A DNA stretch of 7,314 nucleotides from Methylomarinum sp. (GTDB lineage Bacteria; Pseudomonadota; Gammaproteobacteria; Methylococcales; Methylomonadaceae), in NCBI GenBank assembly GCA_013139755.1, contig WTAG01000494.1, forward strand, positions 1 to 7,314. The letters run 5' to 3'. The position numbers and the translations under genes are program-made. Below the pieces are notes generated by a model. It was given only the letters and a program-made list of their open reading frames with translations, ran no database searches and was not told the DNA's origin. Positions 1 through 6,750 of this stretch are shown in pieces; within the stretch, counting starts at the first letter, position 1; the number at the start of each line of letters is the position of its first letter.

Positions 1-117
1 GAAGTTTCTTTTCTCTGGGCCCTCGGTGTTATTCCTAATTCTCAGTGTTAAATATTTATTGAATGTCGCATGTTGGGATAACAGCCATAGTGACTATCAG
101 GCCTTTAGTGGTTTATA

Positions 118-474
118 TTAGATGAAACCATGTTTAGAGATGGCAATAATAAAGATATAAACGTAGCAGGCGACAGCTGTGGCGAAAGCAAACCAGCGTT
201 TAGATCCTTTTAAACGCATAGCCATTACCGCTAATACAATGTAACTGATCAATAAAATAATTTTCGATAAGATCCAGCCAAAATCTCCTGCTAACCAGTT
301 TCCTTGAAACACAAGCGTCACACCACTGATGAGTAGCAGCGTATCGATAATATGTGGGGCAATTTTAATTATTTTTTTCTGTAATAGTTCAGGTTTAAAA
401 ATGCTTAGTGCAAAGCGTGAAAAAAAACTGGCAAAAGACAATAATATAAGAATAATATGAATTGATTTGATCAT
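118..474 (-). CDS. SirB2-family integral membrane protein
   Basis: This 118-residue protein has four hydrophobic helices at about 4-24, 40-57, 66-86 and 94-113, with basic residues in loops (RLKGSKR at 87-93). The pattern IKSIHIILILLSF near the start, FSRFALS at 18-24 and especially PHIIDTLLLISGVTL (40-54) is characteristic of the SirB2 family (about 120-130 residues). The family is named after a Salmonella locus reported to affect invasion gene expression. Its biochemical function is not established, and an invasion role should not be carried over here. The start is the ATG at 474, which gives the usual N-terminus; the upstream AAGAAA is a poor ribosome binding site. It lies 71 bp after the small gene, with a possible -10 between them, so membership in the lexA transcript is uncertain. 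Confidence 0.85.
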   Translation of the reverse strand: MIKSIHIILILLSFASFFSRFALSIFKPELLQKKIIKIAPHIIDTLLLISGVTLVFQGNWLAGDFGWILSKIILLISYIVLAVMAMRLKGSKRWFAFATAVACYVYIFIIAISKHGFI

Positions 475-510
475 GTTGATTTCTTTTAAATTGAATAGAG
501 TGAAATATTC

Positions 511-516
511 ATTATA
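511..516 (-). promoter_or_regulatory. Possible -10 element for the SirB2-family gene
   Basis: A perfect TATAAT is read on the minus strand 37 bp before the SirB2-family ATG, inside the 71 bp gap after the small gene. The hexamer 17 bp further upstream, ATATAT, does not resemble TTGACA, so the promoter is speculative. If it is real, the membrane protein could be expressed independently of SOS control of lexA. Confidence 0.3.
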
Positions 517-545
517 TCAACCTCGCATTAGACATATATGCATCA

Positions 546-698
546 TTACCAATTTAAACCTAATGATATAAACACAATGATGATGGTGACGGTGGCTGCA
601 TTTTGAAATAATTCATCCCAATCGTACGGATTATTTTCGTTCATTAATACTTCAATTCTGTTATGAACTTGGTCTTGCATATGGATATGTGTAGACAT
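546..698 (-). CDS. Small single-helix protein (50 aa) downstream of lexA, candidate SOS-induced membrane peptide
   Basis: The frame runs from ATG (698-696) to TAA (548-546) and encodes 50 residues. GAGG lies 8 nt before the ATG, a clearly better ribosome binding site than those of its neighbours. The first ~32 residues are polar and net acidic (D9, E16, E21, D27, D29, E30), starting MSTHIHMQDQ. The C-terminal segment AATVTIIIVFISLGLNW (34-50) is a probable short transmembrane helix ending almost at the C-terminus, as in a tail-anchored protein. The gap to the lexA stop is 30 bp with no hairpin or promoter, so co-transcription with lexA and SOS induction are likely (inference). I do not recognise a family. 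By analogy, SOS-controlled small membrane proteins include division inhibitors (Caulobacter SidA) and depolarising toxins (TisB), but no sequence similarity is claimed. Confidence 0.72.
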   Translation of the reverse strand: MSTHIHMQDQVHNRIEVLMNENNPYDWDELFQNAATVTIIIVFISLGLNW

Positions 699-728
699 AA
701 TATTTTCCTCAGTATTGTAGTTATAGAG

Positions 729-1370
729 TTATTTGTAACTGCGCATTTGTCCAACCAATACACCTTGGATTTCAACCTGTTGCGGTTGAAAGTGCAGGGC
801 TTGCATGGTGTTGTTGGCTGGAATTAGAATGGTTTCGTGTGGATATTGCTCAATGTATTTTAAAGTGGCATCGGTTTTGTCTATCAAAGCAACTACAATT
901 TCACCGTTCCTGGCATGACTGCGTTGTTCAATAATGACCCAGTCACCATCAAAAATACCAATCTCAATCATAGAATCCCCTTTTATTTGAAGAATGTAGC
1001 AGGGGTTATCGGTCTTGATCTCATTGGGAATATTCATGTAACGGGTATTATCTATCGCCTCTATGGGTTCGCCTGCAGCGATAGAGCCAATGAAAGGTGT
1101 GGCCGCTTCATATATTAATTCGTTGTCGGTTGTTTTGTTTTGTAAATGTTTTTCTGTTAAACGAACGCCGCGTTGTTTGCGATTGGGGGCTTCAACAAAA
1201 CCTGCGTTGATAAGTCCTTGTATATGCTTATGTAAAGACCCTCTGGATTTTAAACCCATGGCAAGGCACAATTCATTTAGCGTGGGTGCCTGAATAAACT
1301 GCTGTTGATTGGAGATAAGAAAATCTAAAACTTCCTGTTGTTTTCGGGTTAGGTGATGATTGGTGTTCAT
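729..1370 (-). CDS. lexA: LexA SOS repressor (self-cleaving, S24 serine peptidase type)
   Basis: LexA represses DNA-damage genes. RecA filaments on single-stranded DNA trigger its self-cleavage and de-repress the SOS regulon. The 213 residues fit the family (about 200-215). The N-terminal winged helix-turn-helix (about 5-72) starts LTRKQQEVLDFL and includes APTLNELCLAMGLKSRGSLH, then RKQRGVRL as the wing. The C-terminal latent peptidase has the Ala99-Gly100 cleavage bond in GSIAAGEPIEA, catalytic Ser133 in KGDSM and Lys171 in ATLKYIEQ. These are spaced as in E. coli LexA (84/119/156) to within one residue. The recognition-helix region differs from the E. coli type, which fits the non-E. coli operator upstream. 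The start is the ATG after a GAG-type ribosome binding site. The gene for a 50-residue membrane peptide follows after 30 bp and is probably co-transcribed. A UmuD-like protein is excluded by the complete DNA-binding domain. Confidence 0.96.
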   Translation of the reverse strand: MNTNHHLTRKQQEVLDFLISNQQQFIQAPTLNELCLAMGLKSRGSLHKHIQGLINAGFVEAPNRKQRGVRLTEKHLQNKTTDNELIYEAATPFIGSIAAGEPIEAIDNTRYMNIPNEIKTDNPCYILQIKGDSMIEIGIFDGDWVIIEQRSHARNGEIVVALIDKTDATLKYIEQYPHETILIPANNTMQALHFQPQQVEIQGVLVGQMRSYK

Positions 1371-1389
1371 ATTTGTTCTCTATTCGTTT
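1365..1389 (+). promoter_or_regulatory. Possible secondary LexA half-site array across the lexA start codon
   Basis: On the plus strand GTTC occurs at 1365-1368 and 1375-1378, followed by GTTT at 1386-1389, with start-to-start distances of 10 and 11 bp. The last pair is GTTC-N7-GTTT, one base away from the main operator pattern but in the opposite orientation. TTTGTTCTC (1372-1380) also mirrors GAGAACAA at 1417-1424. This could be a weaker second operator, or partly a by-product of the lexA start-codon sequence. Confidence 0.25.
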
Positions 1390-1395
1390 TTGTTT

Positions 1396-1424
1396 ATAGT
1401 AGACCAAGAACAAAAGGAGAACAA
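1396..1424 (-). promoter_or_regulatory. lexA promoter (predicted sigma70 type)
   Basis: Read on the minus strand, TTGTTC (1424-1419) and TACTAT (1401-1396) are separated by exactly 17 bp, a good sigma70 geometry although each hexamer matches consensus at only 4 of 6 positions. Transcription would start near 1389, about 19 nt before the lexA ATG at 1370. A GAG-type ribosome binding site (AGAG, 7 nt spacer) lies in that leader. The GTTC-N7-GTTC repeat overlaps the -35 and spacer, where a repressor would block RNA polymerase. Confidence 0.55.
1408..1422 (-). promoter_or_regulatory. Putative LexA operator, GTTC-N7-GTTC direct repeat
   Basis: On the minus strand the sequence is GTTCTCCTTTTGTTC, two identical tetramers with start points 11 bp apart, about one helical turn. 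GTTC-N7-GTTC is the SOS box established for alphaproteobacterial LexA. Its position across the lexA promoter fits autoregulation, which is nearly universal for lexA. I see no CTGT-N8-ACAG palindrome of the E. coli type here. The assignment rests on spacing, location and promoter overlap and needs a binding test. Confidence 0.6.
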
Positions 1425-1425
1425 G

Positions 1426-1639
1426 TATTTGTTTGTTAATTTTGTGAAAAATATTAGGTTTTGTTTTTAAGTCGTTGATATTTCTAATGACTATTTATGA
1501 TTATTGCTATGTGGTAGGTGTTTCTGAAGTCTTTAATCGGAAATCGAAGATTTAGTGATACTTACAGGCAGCGCGTAGGAATGATGTATGAAAGTGTTGC
1601 AAAACATACGGTTATTTAGGAAGGAGTATCTGATTTTAG
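1426..1639. other. Intergenic spacer between the lexA promoter and the metalloprotease hairpin, no gene seen
   Basis: This is the middle of the roughly 310 bp gap between lexA and the metalloprotease gene. The only frames starting with ATG are very short, for example 22 codons from 1487 and 11 codons near 1587 on the plus strand. None has both a ribosome binding site and recognisable content. A small inverted repeat AAATC-GAA-GATTT (1541-1553) is the only structure I note, and it is too weak to interpret. Confidence 0.5.
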
Positions 1640-1674
1640 CGTCCTTTCTCTAGTGCGGGACTGGAGAAAGGACG
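1640..1674 (-). terminator. Strong hairpin just after the metalloprotease stop, probable transcript end or stabiliser
   Basis: CGTCCTTTCTC (1640-1650) pairs perfectly over 11 bp with GAGAAAGGACG (1664-1674). A T·G wobble and AGT/ACT extend the stem inward and leave a 5-nt GC-rich loop (1655-1659). The hairpin begins 9 nt after the protease stop codon and precedes the lexA promoter region. Neither strand has a run of T after the stem; in the minus direction the next bases are CTAAAATC. It is therefore not a textbook intrinsic terminator. It may act as a 3' stability element or as a factor-assisted terminator. Confidence 0.5.
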
Positions 1675-1683
1675 TGTGAAAAC

Positions 1684-4314
1684 TTAAGGTTTAATGATAA
1701 CTTCGTTACTGAAACTGGAACTGCCATTACTGTTTTCTGCGCTGATTTTAAATCTTACAGTGCTATCAGTTAATAACGAGGTAAATGAAATAGTGTCTGA
1801 TGTGTCAAACAAGCTATATGAACAGATTGTGCTTCTGTTTTTTCCTTTGCCTGTCGTGGTTTCCTCACAGCGCCAGACATTGTAATGGGTGGCTGAATTA
1901 GAAGTTTCCCAATTTAATACAATTGTGCCACTCACTATTTTGTTTTTACCTCGGCCTGTCACAGTTTTATTTACTGTATAGGATAGGTTATTTGGAGTCT
2001 CCGGTGGCAAGGTTGCTGGATCTGTTAATGTTACTGTGATGCTTGCTGAATCAGTTATATTGTGATCGTCCTTAACCGTTAAAGTGACGTTATAGGTGCC
2101 AGCAACAGCATAGCTATGAGTTGGATTAGCTTGAGGTGAGCTATTTCCATCTCCAAAGTTCCAGTTATAGCTAAGGGTATTATTGCTATCAGGATCAAAA
2201 GAACCTACGGAAGAAAAGTCTATGCTGAGTACTTCACTATTGGCGGGAGCAAATGCTGAGGCAACGGGGGCATCATTTACGGCAATGACAGATATGGATA
2301 CACTGCCATTTGCGGTGCCGCCAAAACCATCGTTTACCGTATAGTTAAAGCTATCAGTGCCATTAAAATTGTTATTGGGTACATAACTAACAGAGCCGTT
2401 GTTAAGGTTAGTGATGGTTCCATTAACGGTTGGAGATTGAATAGTGAAGCTTAATGCATCACCATCAGCATCAGATGATTGACTGGCTAAGTCGATTATT
2501 ACGTCTTGGTCTTCTTGAGTGCTAATGCTGCTATTGGCTGTTAAGGGTGGATTATTAGCTGCGGTGTTGGCGCTGGCTGTAGATGATGGCTGGGTTGTGT
2601 TGTTGTAGGCATCTTTAGCCATAACCTGAAAGCTGTAATTGCTTCCAGCAAGTAACCCTGTTGCGGTATATTGACTGGATGATTGCCAGTCACTATCACT
2701 GCAATTGCTGCCACTTACACAGATAAAGTTGTATTGAATGCCTCCGGATTCATCTGTTGCAGTACTTGCCTGCATACTAATGCTGGTTCGTGATTGGCTG
2801 TAGGGTGCAACTGCCCAGCCCATGGGATTTGGTGAGGGCGCAGTATTATCAGATACTTGGCTGTACGGTTCAACTTTTCCGGAAATAAAATATTGACCTA
2901 AACTGCCATAATCAGAATAAGGGGATAGGCTGTTGCCTACGCCACTAATAGCAAGCAGATATTGTCCGCTACTGACTGTGGTGGTGATTTGTGCATCAGT
3001 TTCATCTAATGGATCATTACTTGTGATTAATTGACCCTCCCAATTATAAAGACTTACTTTAATATCAAGATTGGCACCTCGTCGTGCATTATTATAAAAA
3101 GAGTCCCATGCGGGAGTTACAATAATGTCTAAAGGGCCTGTGCCAGCATCAAAGCTAAAATAATCAACATCGCTGCTAGATCCAATAATGCCCTTATTGT
3201 CTTTGGCAATATTTTGAGGGTCTGTTTCTGGTGACGTAACATTAATATTACCCTGTACATCTACTAATAATGCAGTCGGGCTGAATATATCATTGCCATG
3301 GTCGTCAGCCCTACTGTTTAGGTGATTGGTTATGAGTTGAATATCATCTTGCTGTTGTGAGGCATCGGTGTATTCGCCTTTACTCCACTGTGTGACATTG
3401 GTGTAATAGCCAACCCCCATAATAGCTCCCCAAGAGACAAAGTTACTGCCGTGGCCGCCATAATATGCCTGTGTAGAGGTTCCATCATGAGAAAGACCTA
3501 AATTATGCCCCATTTCATGAGAGGCTGCCTCTGAAATATAAGGCGCGTATGAGGCTAGGTTGTTGTAGTAAACCAGAGCGGGAGAGTAGTAACTGGCATA
3601 GTTACTTCGGCCCCAAACGTTGACATAAGCAACGCCACCCGCAGTGGAGTAAGGCATGTTTTTGCCTGTCACCTCTTGATTGTGGGTGATTAAGATACGG
3701 CCAGTCGTTGGACCAAAATTTGAAGGCTCTTCGGTGGTCACATCGGTATTAAAAGGCGCGTAATCTTCAGCAATGCGATGCCATATTTCAGCAATTTGAG
3801 ATAATTCAGCACTACTAAAAGAGGCTGTATTACCATCGGTATCAAATGGACGGGCTTCAATGGTTGATGAGCTCCAGGCGGTGTTACTGAATGTATGCCC
3901 ATTAACATCAATATAAATAACGTTAGTCGCGCCGGGTTTGCTGTGTAGCTTAAATGTATCTGCCGCACTGATTGTTTGAGGTAGTGTGGTCGATTCAGTA
4001 ACAGTCGTTGCAGGTTCTGGCATATCGAAAGAGTCACCAAATAGCACGCCTCCTTCATTATCAATTTGTATATGTTTTAAATCATGTTCGGTAAAAGCAA
4101 ATGAATGCAGCCATTTTAGGGCTTTTTGTTGTTTATTATAAGCTAACGACTTTAATTTTGATTTGACTTTCCCTGTGGGTAATTCATCTATCAAAAATGG
4201 TGCATTTTTACCAAATTGTTTGACTTTATTTGGACTAGCGATGGTATAAACGGGGAGCAGTGAAACAGCTATTGCTGTTGCTAGCATTGTTTTTTTGAAT
4301 TGAGTGGTGTTCAT
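1684..4314 (-). CDS. Secreted multidomain zinc metalloprotease (metzincin type) with PPC-like, Fn3-like, cadherin-like and PKD modules
   Basis: This is a predicted extracellular endopeptidase of 876 residues. Residues 1-26 form a Sec signal peptide: basic MNTTQFKK, a hydrophobic stretch, and a likely cut after TIA. Residues 27-125 look like a propeptide. The catalytic region (about 130-335) begins VIYIDVNGHTF and includes WHRIAEDYAPFNTDVTTEEP. It carries the zinc motif HEMGHNLGLSHD (H266, E267, H270, G273, H276) and a probable Met-turn, WGAIMG, at M299. Next come a region resembling a bacterial pre-peptidase C-terminal domain (about 340-482), a fibronectin III-like module (about 490-585), a cadherin-like module with DADGD and DGFGGTANGS (about 592-680), a PKD domain with NWNFGDG (about 683-765), and a second Fn3-like module (about 773-876). 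There is no LPXTG, PEP-CTERM or C-terminal membrane anchor, so type II secretion is the likely route (inference). The extra modules probably bind substrate or surface polymers. The start is set by the signal peptide; the ribosome binding site is weak. The substrate is unknown. Confidence 0.93.
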   Translation of the reverse strand: MNTTQFKKTMLATAIAVSLLPVYTIASPNKVKQFGKNAPFLIDELPTGKVKSKLKSLAYNKQQKALKWLHSFAFTEHDLKHIQIDNEGGVLFGDSFDMPEPATTVTESTTLPQTISAADTFKLHSKPGATNVIYIDVNGHTFSNTAWSSSTIEARPFDTDGNTASFSSAELSQIAEIWHRIAEDYAPFNTDVTTEEPSNFGPTTGRILITHNQEVTGKNMPYSTAGGVAYVNVWGRSNYASYYSPALVYYNNLASYAPYISEAASHEMGHNLGLSHDGTSTQAYYGGHGSNFVSWGAIMGVGYYTNVTQWSKGEYTDASQQQDDIQLITNHLNSRADDHGNDIFSPTALLVDVQGNINVTSPETDPQNIAKDNKGIIGSSSDVDYFSFDAGTGPLDIIVTPAWDSFYNNARRGANLDIKVSLYNWEGQLITSNDPLDETDAQITTTVSSGQYLLAISGVGNSLSPYSDYGSLGQYFISGKVEPYSQVSDNTAPSPNPMGWAVAPYSQSRTSISMQASTATDESGGIQYNFICVSGSNCSDSDWQSSSQYTATGLLAGSNYSFQVMAKDAYNNTTQPSSTASANTAANNPPLTANSSISTQEDQDVIIDLASQSSDADGDALSFTIQSPTVNGTITNLNNGSVSYVPNNNFNGTDSFNYTVNDGFGGTANGSVSISVIAVNDAPVASAFAPANSEVLSIDFSSVGSFDPDSNNTLSYNWNFGDGNSSPQANPTHSYAVAGTYNVTLTVKDDHNITDSASITVTLTDPATLPPETPNNLSYTVNKTVTGRGKNKIVSGTIVLNWETSNSATHYNVWRCEETTTGKGKNRSTICSYSLFDTSDTISFTSLLTDSTVRFKISAENSNGSSSFSNEVIIKP

Positions 4315-4474
4315 GGGAGTCTCAGGTTAATCTGTTAGTTCGGTAGACACTTTAGCGCGATATTCTCGCAGGTTTTGTGTGAAAAGTCGCAGTTTTAAGA
4401 AAGAGATTAAAGCAATTAGAGAGCTGTGATGAAGTCGATCATTTATAGGGAGGGTTATTATTAATGTTTGATAT

Positions 4475-6688
4475 TTAATACAAATCAATCGGGTCAACAT
4501 CAAGTGACCAACGTACTTTCTTACTTTCTTTAAGGGTGTAAAGTTTTGGGATCAATTGGACTAACAGGGTCTGTAAGTTTTTCCGTTGCGAGTTCTGCAG
4601 TAAAAGCTGGAAGTGATAATTTGCTGCACGTTTTGCCATAGGTGCTGAGACAGGGCCTAATATGAGTGTATCTGTCTTGATGGTTTGGATAATCTTACAA
4701 ACAGCTTTTAAAAAGATTTGTGGGTCATTAGGGTTTATTGCATAAACTCTAAATAATGCCTGCGAACTAAAAGGCGGGAGTTGGGCTTGTTCTCGCTCTA
4801 CCAGGGCTGTTTTGGCAAAACTGTTATAACCTTGTTTAAGTAACACTGTCAGTAAGGGATGATCTGGCTGTCGGGTTTGTAATACCACGGTTCCCGGCTT
4901 CTCTGCCCTGCCGGCACGACCGCCTACTTGAATGATTAATTGAGCTAATCTTTCAGCGGCATGAAAATCAATGCTAAATAAGCCGCTATCAACATCAAGA
5001 ATAGCCACTAAAGTGACATTAGGAAAATGATGGCCTTTAGCCAGCATTTGGGTCCCTAAAATAATATCAACTTTGCCTTGATTAATCTGAGCTAGGTGAT
5101 TTTCAAGAGAACCTTTACGTTGGGTTGAGTCCCTGTCCAGTCGCACGATGGTTTTTGATGGAAACAAGGTGTGTAAGGTTTTTTCTACTCGCTCAGTTCC
5201 TAAGCCTAGTGGTTTAAGATCAGCCGTTTTACAAGCAGGGCATTGTTGAATTAAATGTTGCTGGTAGCCACAGTGATGGCAACGTAAGACTCTTTCGTCA
5301 TAATGTATTACTAAACTGGTATCACAACGGTGACAGCGGGCAATCCAAGCACAGGAATGACAAATGAGAACTGGTGCAAAGCCTCTGCGATTTAAAAACA
5401 GTAAAACCTGTTCATTTTTAGCCAGTGTGTTTTGAATATGTTTTATTAACGGTTCTGAAAGCCCATCTTGTAAATATTTATTCCGAATATCCAGTAATAA
5501 AAAATTAGGCTTAATTGCAACGCCTGCTCTTTCTGATAAATGTAATAACTGATAACGCTTAGATTCTACGTTATGCAGGCTTTCTAGTGATGGCGTTGCA
5601 GTTCCTAGAATAATAGGGATATTTAATAGTTTTGCTCTAACGATGGCAAGGTCTCGTGCAGAAAAACGAAAACCTTCTTGTTGCTTAAAAGAGGCATCAT
5701 GTTCCTCATCTAAAATAATCAGTCCTGCATTTTTTAATGGCGTGAATAATGCGGAGCGAGTGCCCAAAAGAATGGCGCTCTGACCTTGTTGCATTTCCAG
5801 CCATGAATTGTGACGCTGGGTTTCTGTCAGCTTGGAATGTGAGAGTGATAGAGCAACCGAAAAGCGTTGTTTAAAACGCGCTTCTAACTGAGGTGTTAGA
5901 GTAATCTCGGGTAGCAATACAATGACTTGTTGACCTTGATCCAGCACTTTCTGAATTACTTGCATGTAGACTTCGGTTTTACCGCTTCCGGTAACGCCTT
6001 CCAATAAAGATACAGAGAATGAACCTAATTTAGCGATTAGGGTATTGATGGCCTCTAATTGCTGCTCATTCGCCTGTAAGGGGGATTCTGTCTTGGATAA
6101 GTCTGGGGCGGGGGATTTAGTGCGTAATTCGGTGTTGATCATGCCTTTTTCAAGCAATGCTTTAATTGCAGGTCGCCAGTTTTTATCTGTTTGAGCAAGT
6201 ATTGACGCAGGTATGCAACTGGATGATTGCAATAGCTGAAATATTTGCTGTTGTTTGGGGCTGCGTTTTAATTGTTCGACATTTAAACATTTACCTTTAG
6301 CTGATAAAGAATAATAGTTTTCTTGAGGCAGTACGGCGGTTTTGCCTTTACGTAAAGAAACAGGGAAAGCCGCACTAAATACTTCACCTAAAGGATGATG
6401 ATAATAACGACTTGCCCAGTGTAGTAGTTGAATGTCTTTGTCACTTATCAAGGGTGTTTTATCAAGAATTTCAATTGCTTGTTTTAAGCGCTCACAATTA
6501 ATATCACTATTAGTAACCGTCTCAACAACAAAGCCTACTTTTTGTGATTTACCAAAAGGCACTAATACGCGACAGCCAGGAAAAATATGAGGGGTATTAG
6601 CGGGTGCTAAATAATCAAATAAACGGTTTAAAGGAATAGGTATGGCTACTCTAATAATAGCTGTTTTTTGTTCGATTAAGTTAGCCAT
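4475..6688 (-). CDS. priA: Primosomal protein N' (PriA), replication-restart 3'-5' helicase
   Basis: PriA recognises stalled or collapsed replication forks, unwinds the lagging-strand arm with ATP, and helps reload the replicative helicase through PriB/DnaT-type partners. The 737 residues match the usual length of about 730. The N-terminal 3'-DNA-binding domain (about 10-110) has the typical VAIPIPLNRLFDYL and PGCRVLVPFG. The helicase core has Walker A GVTGSGKTEVY (231-241), Walker B DEEH (327-330), GTATPS (362-367) and motif VI QVGGRAGR (587-594). All eight zinc-binding cysteines of the two clusters are present: C443, C446, C452, C455, C470, C473, C483 and C486. GTQMLAKGHHFPNVTLV (545-561) is also typical. 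I accept the ATG at 6688 because no in-frame Met lies closer to the conserved N-terminus. It has no clear Shine-Dalgarno sequence, so translation may be weak. No key residue is missing. The DnaA-box cluster lies just upstream. Confidence 0.98.
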   Translation of the reverse strand: MANLIEQKTAIIRVAIPIPLNRLFDYLAPANTPHIFPGCRVLVPFGKSQKVGFVVETVTNSDINCERLKQAIEILDKTPLISDKDIQLLHWASRYYHHPLGEVFSAAFPVSLRKGKTAVLPQENYYSLSAKGKCLNVEQLKRSPKQQQIFQLLQSSSCIPASILAQTDKNWRPAIKALLEKGMINTELRTKSPAPDLSKTESPLQANEQQLEAINTLIAKLGSFSVSLLEGVTGSGKTEVYMQVIQKVLDQGQQVIVLLPEITLTPQLEARFKQRFSVALSLSHSKLTETQRHNSWLEMQQGQSAILLGTRSALFTPLKNAGLIILDEEHDASFKQQEGFRFSARDLAIVRAKLLNIPIILGTATPSLESLHNVESKRYQLLHLSERAGVAIKPNFLLLDIRNKYLQDGLSEPLIKHIQNTLAKNEQVLLFLNRRGFAPVLICHSCAWIARCHRCDTSLVIHYDERVLRCHHCGYQQHLIQQCPACKTADLKPLGLGTERVEKTLHTLFPSKTIVRLDRDSTQRKGSLENHLAQINQGKVDIILGTQMLAKGHHFPNVTLVAILDVDSGLFSIDFHAAERLAQLIIQVGGRAGRAEKPGTVVLQTRQPDHPLLTVLLKQGYNSFAKTALVEREQAQLPPFSSQALFRVYAINPNDPQIFLKAVCKIIQTIKTDTLILGPVSAPMAKRAANYHFQLLLQNSQRKNLQTLLVQLIPKLYTLKESKKVRWSLDVDPIDLY

Positions 6689-6750
6689 TAATTGTGATTG
6701 TTTTTTGATGAATAGGAGCTAAGTGCTTAGTGTTATTGAAGCAAATGAAG

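Noticed and set aside
87..97. Palindrome ATAGT-G-ACTAT after the SirB2-family gene, considered as a terminator
   Set aside because: A one-base centre cannot form a hairpin loop and there is no T-run. It is most likely chance.
1..121. Plus-strand open frames at the left edge (1-51 and 2-121), considered as the tail of a convergent gene
   Set aside because: The translations (for example EVSFLWALGVIPNSQC) match nothing I recognise and are too short to separate from chance. I cannot say what lies here.
915..1293. Two overlapping plus-strand frames (915-1118 and 1063-1293) opposite lexA
   Set aside because: Both lie antisense within a complete lexA with all catalytic residues. The translations have no domain character and no ribosome binding site was evident.
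546..1370. Idea that lexA is part of a mutagenesis cassette (imuA-imuB-dnaE2) or a prophage repressor region
   Set aside because: No polymerase, integrase or phage gene is in the window. LexA has chromosomal-type features, and its neighbours are a small peptide and a SirB2-family protein.
1694..1885. A 63-codon plus-strand frame opposite the 3' end of the metalloprotease gene
   Set aside because: It is antisense to the Fn3-like module. Its hydrophobic start is a by-product of the reversed beta-strand codons, and there is no supporting signal.
3738..4064. A 108-codon minus-strand frame inside the metalloprotease gene
   Set aside because: It is out of frame with a well-supported protein (propeptide and catalytic domain), has no recognisable domain, and is explained as a shadow frame.
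4347..4380. GCGA-N5-TCGC inverted repeat upstream of the metalloprotease gene, considered as an operator
   Set aside because: Four-base arms are too short to distinguish from background, and no promoter with good spacing was found around it.
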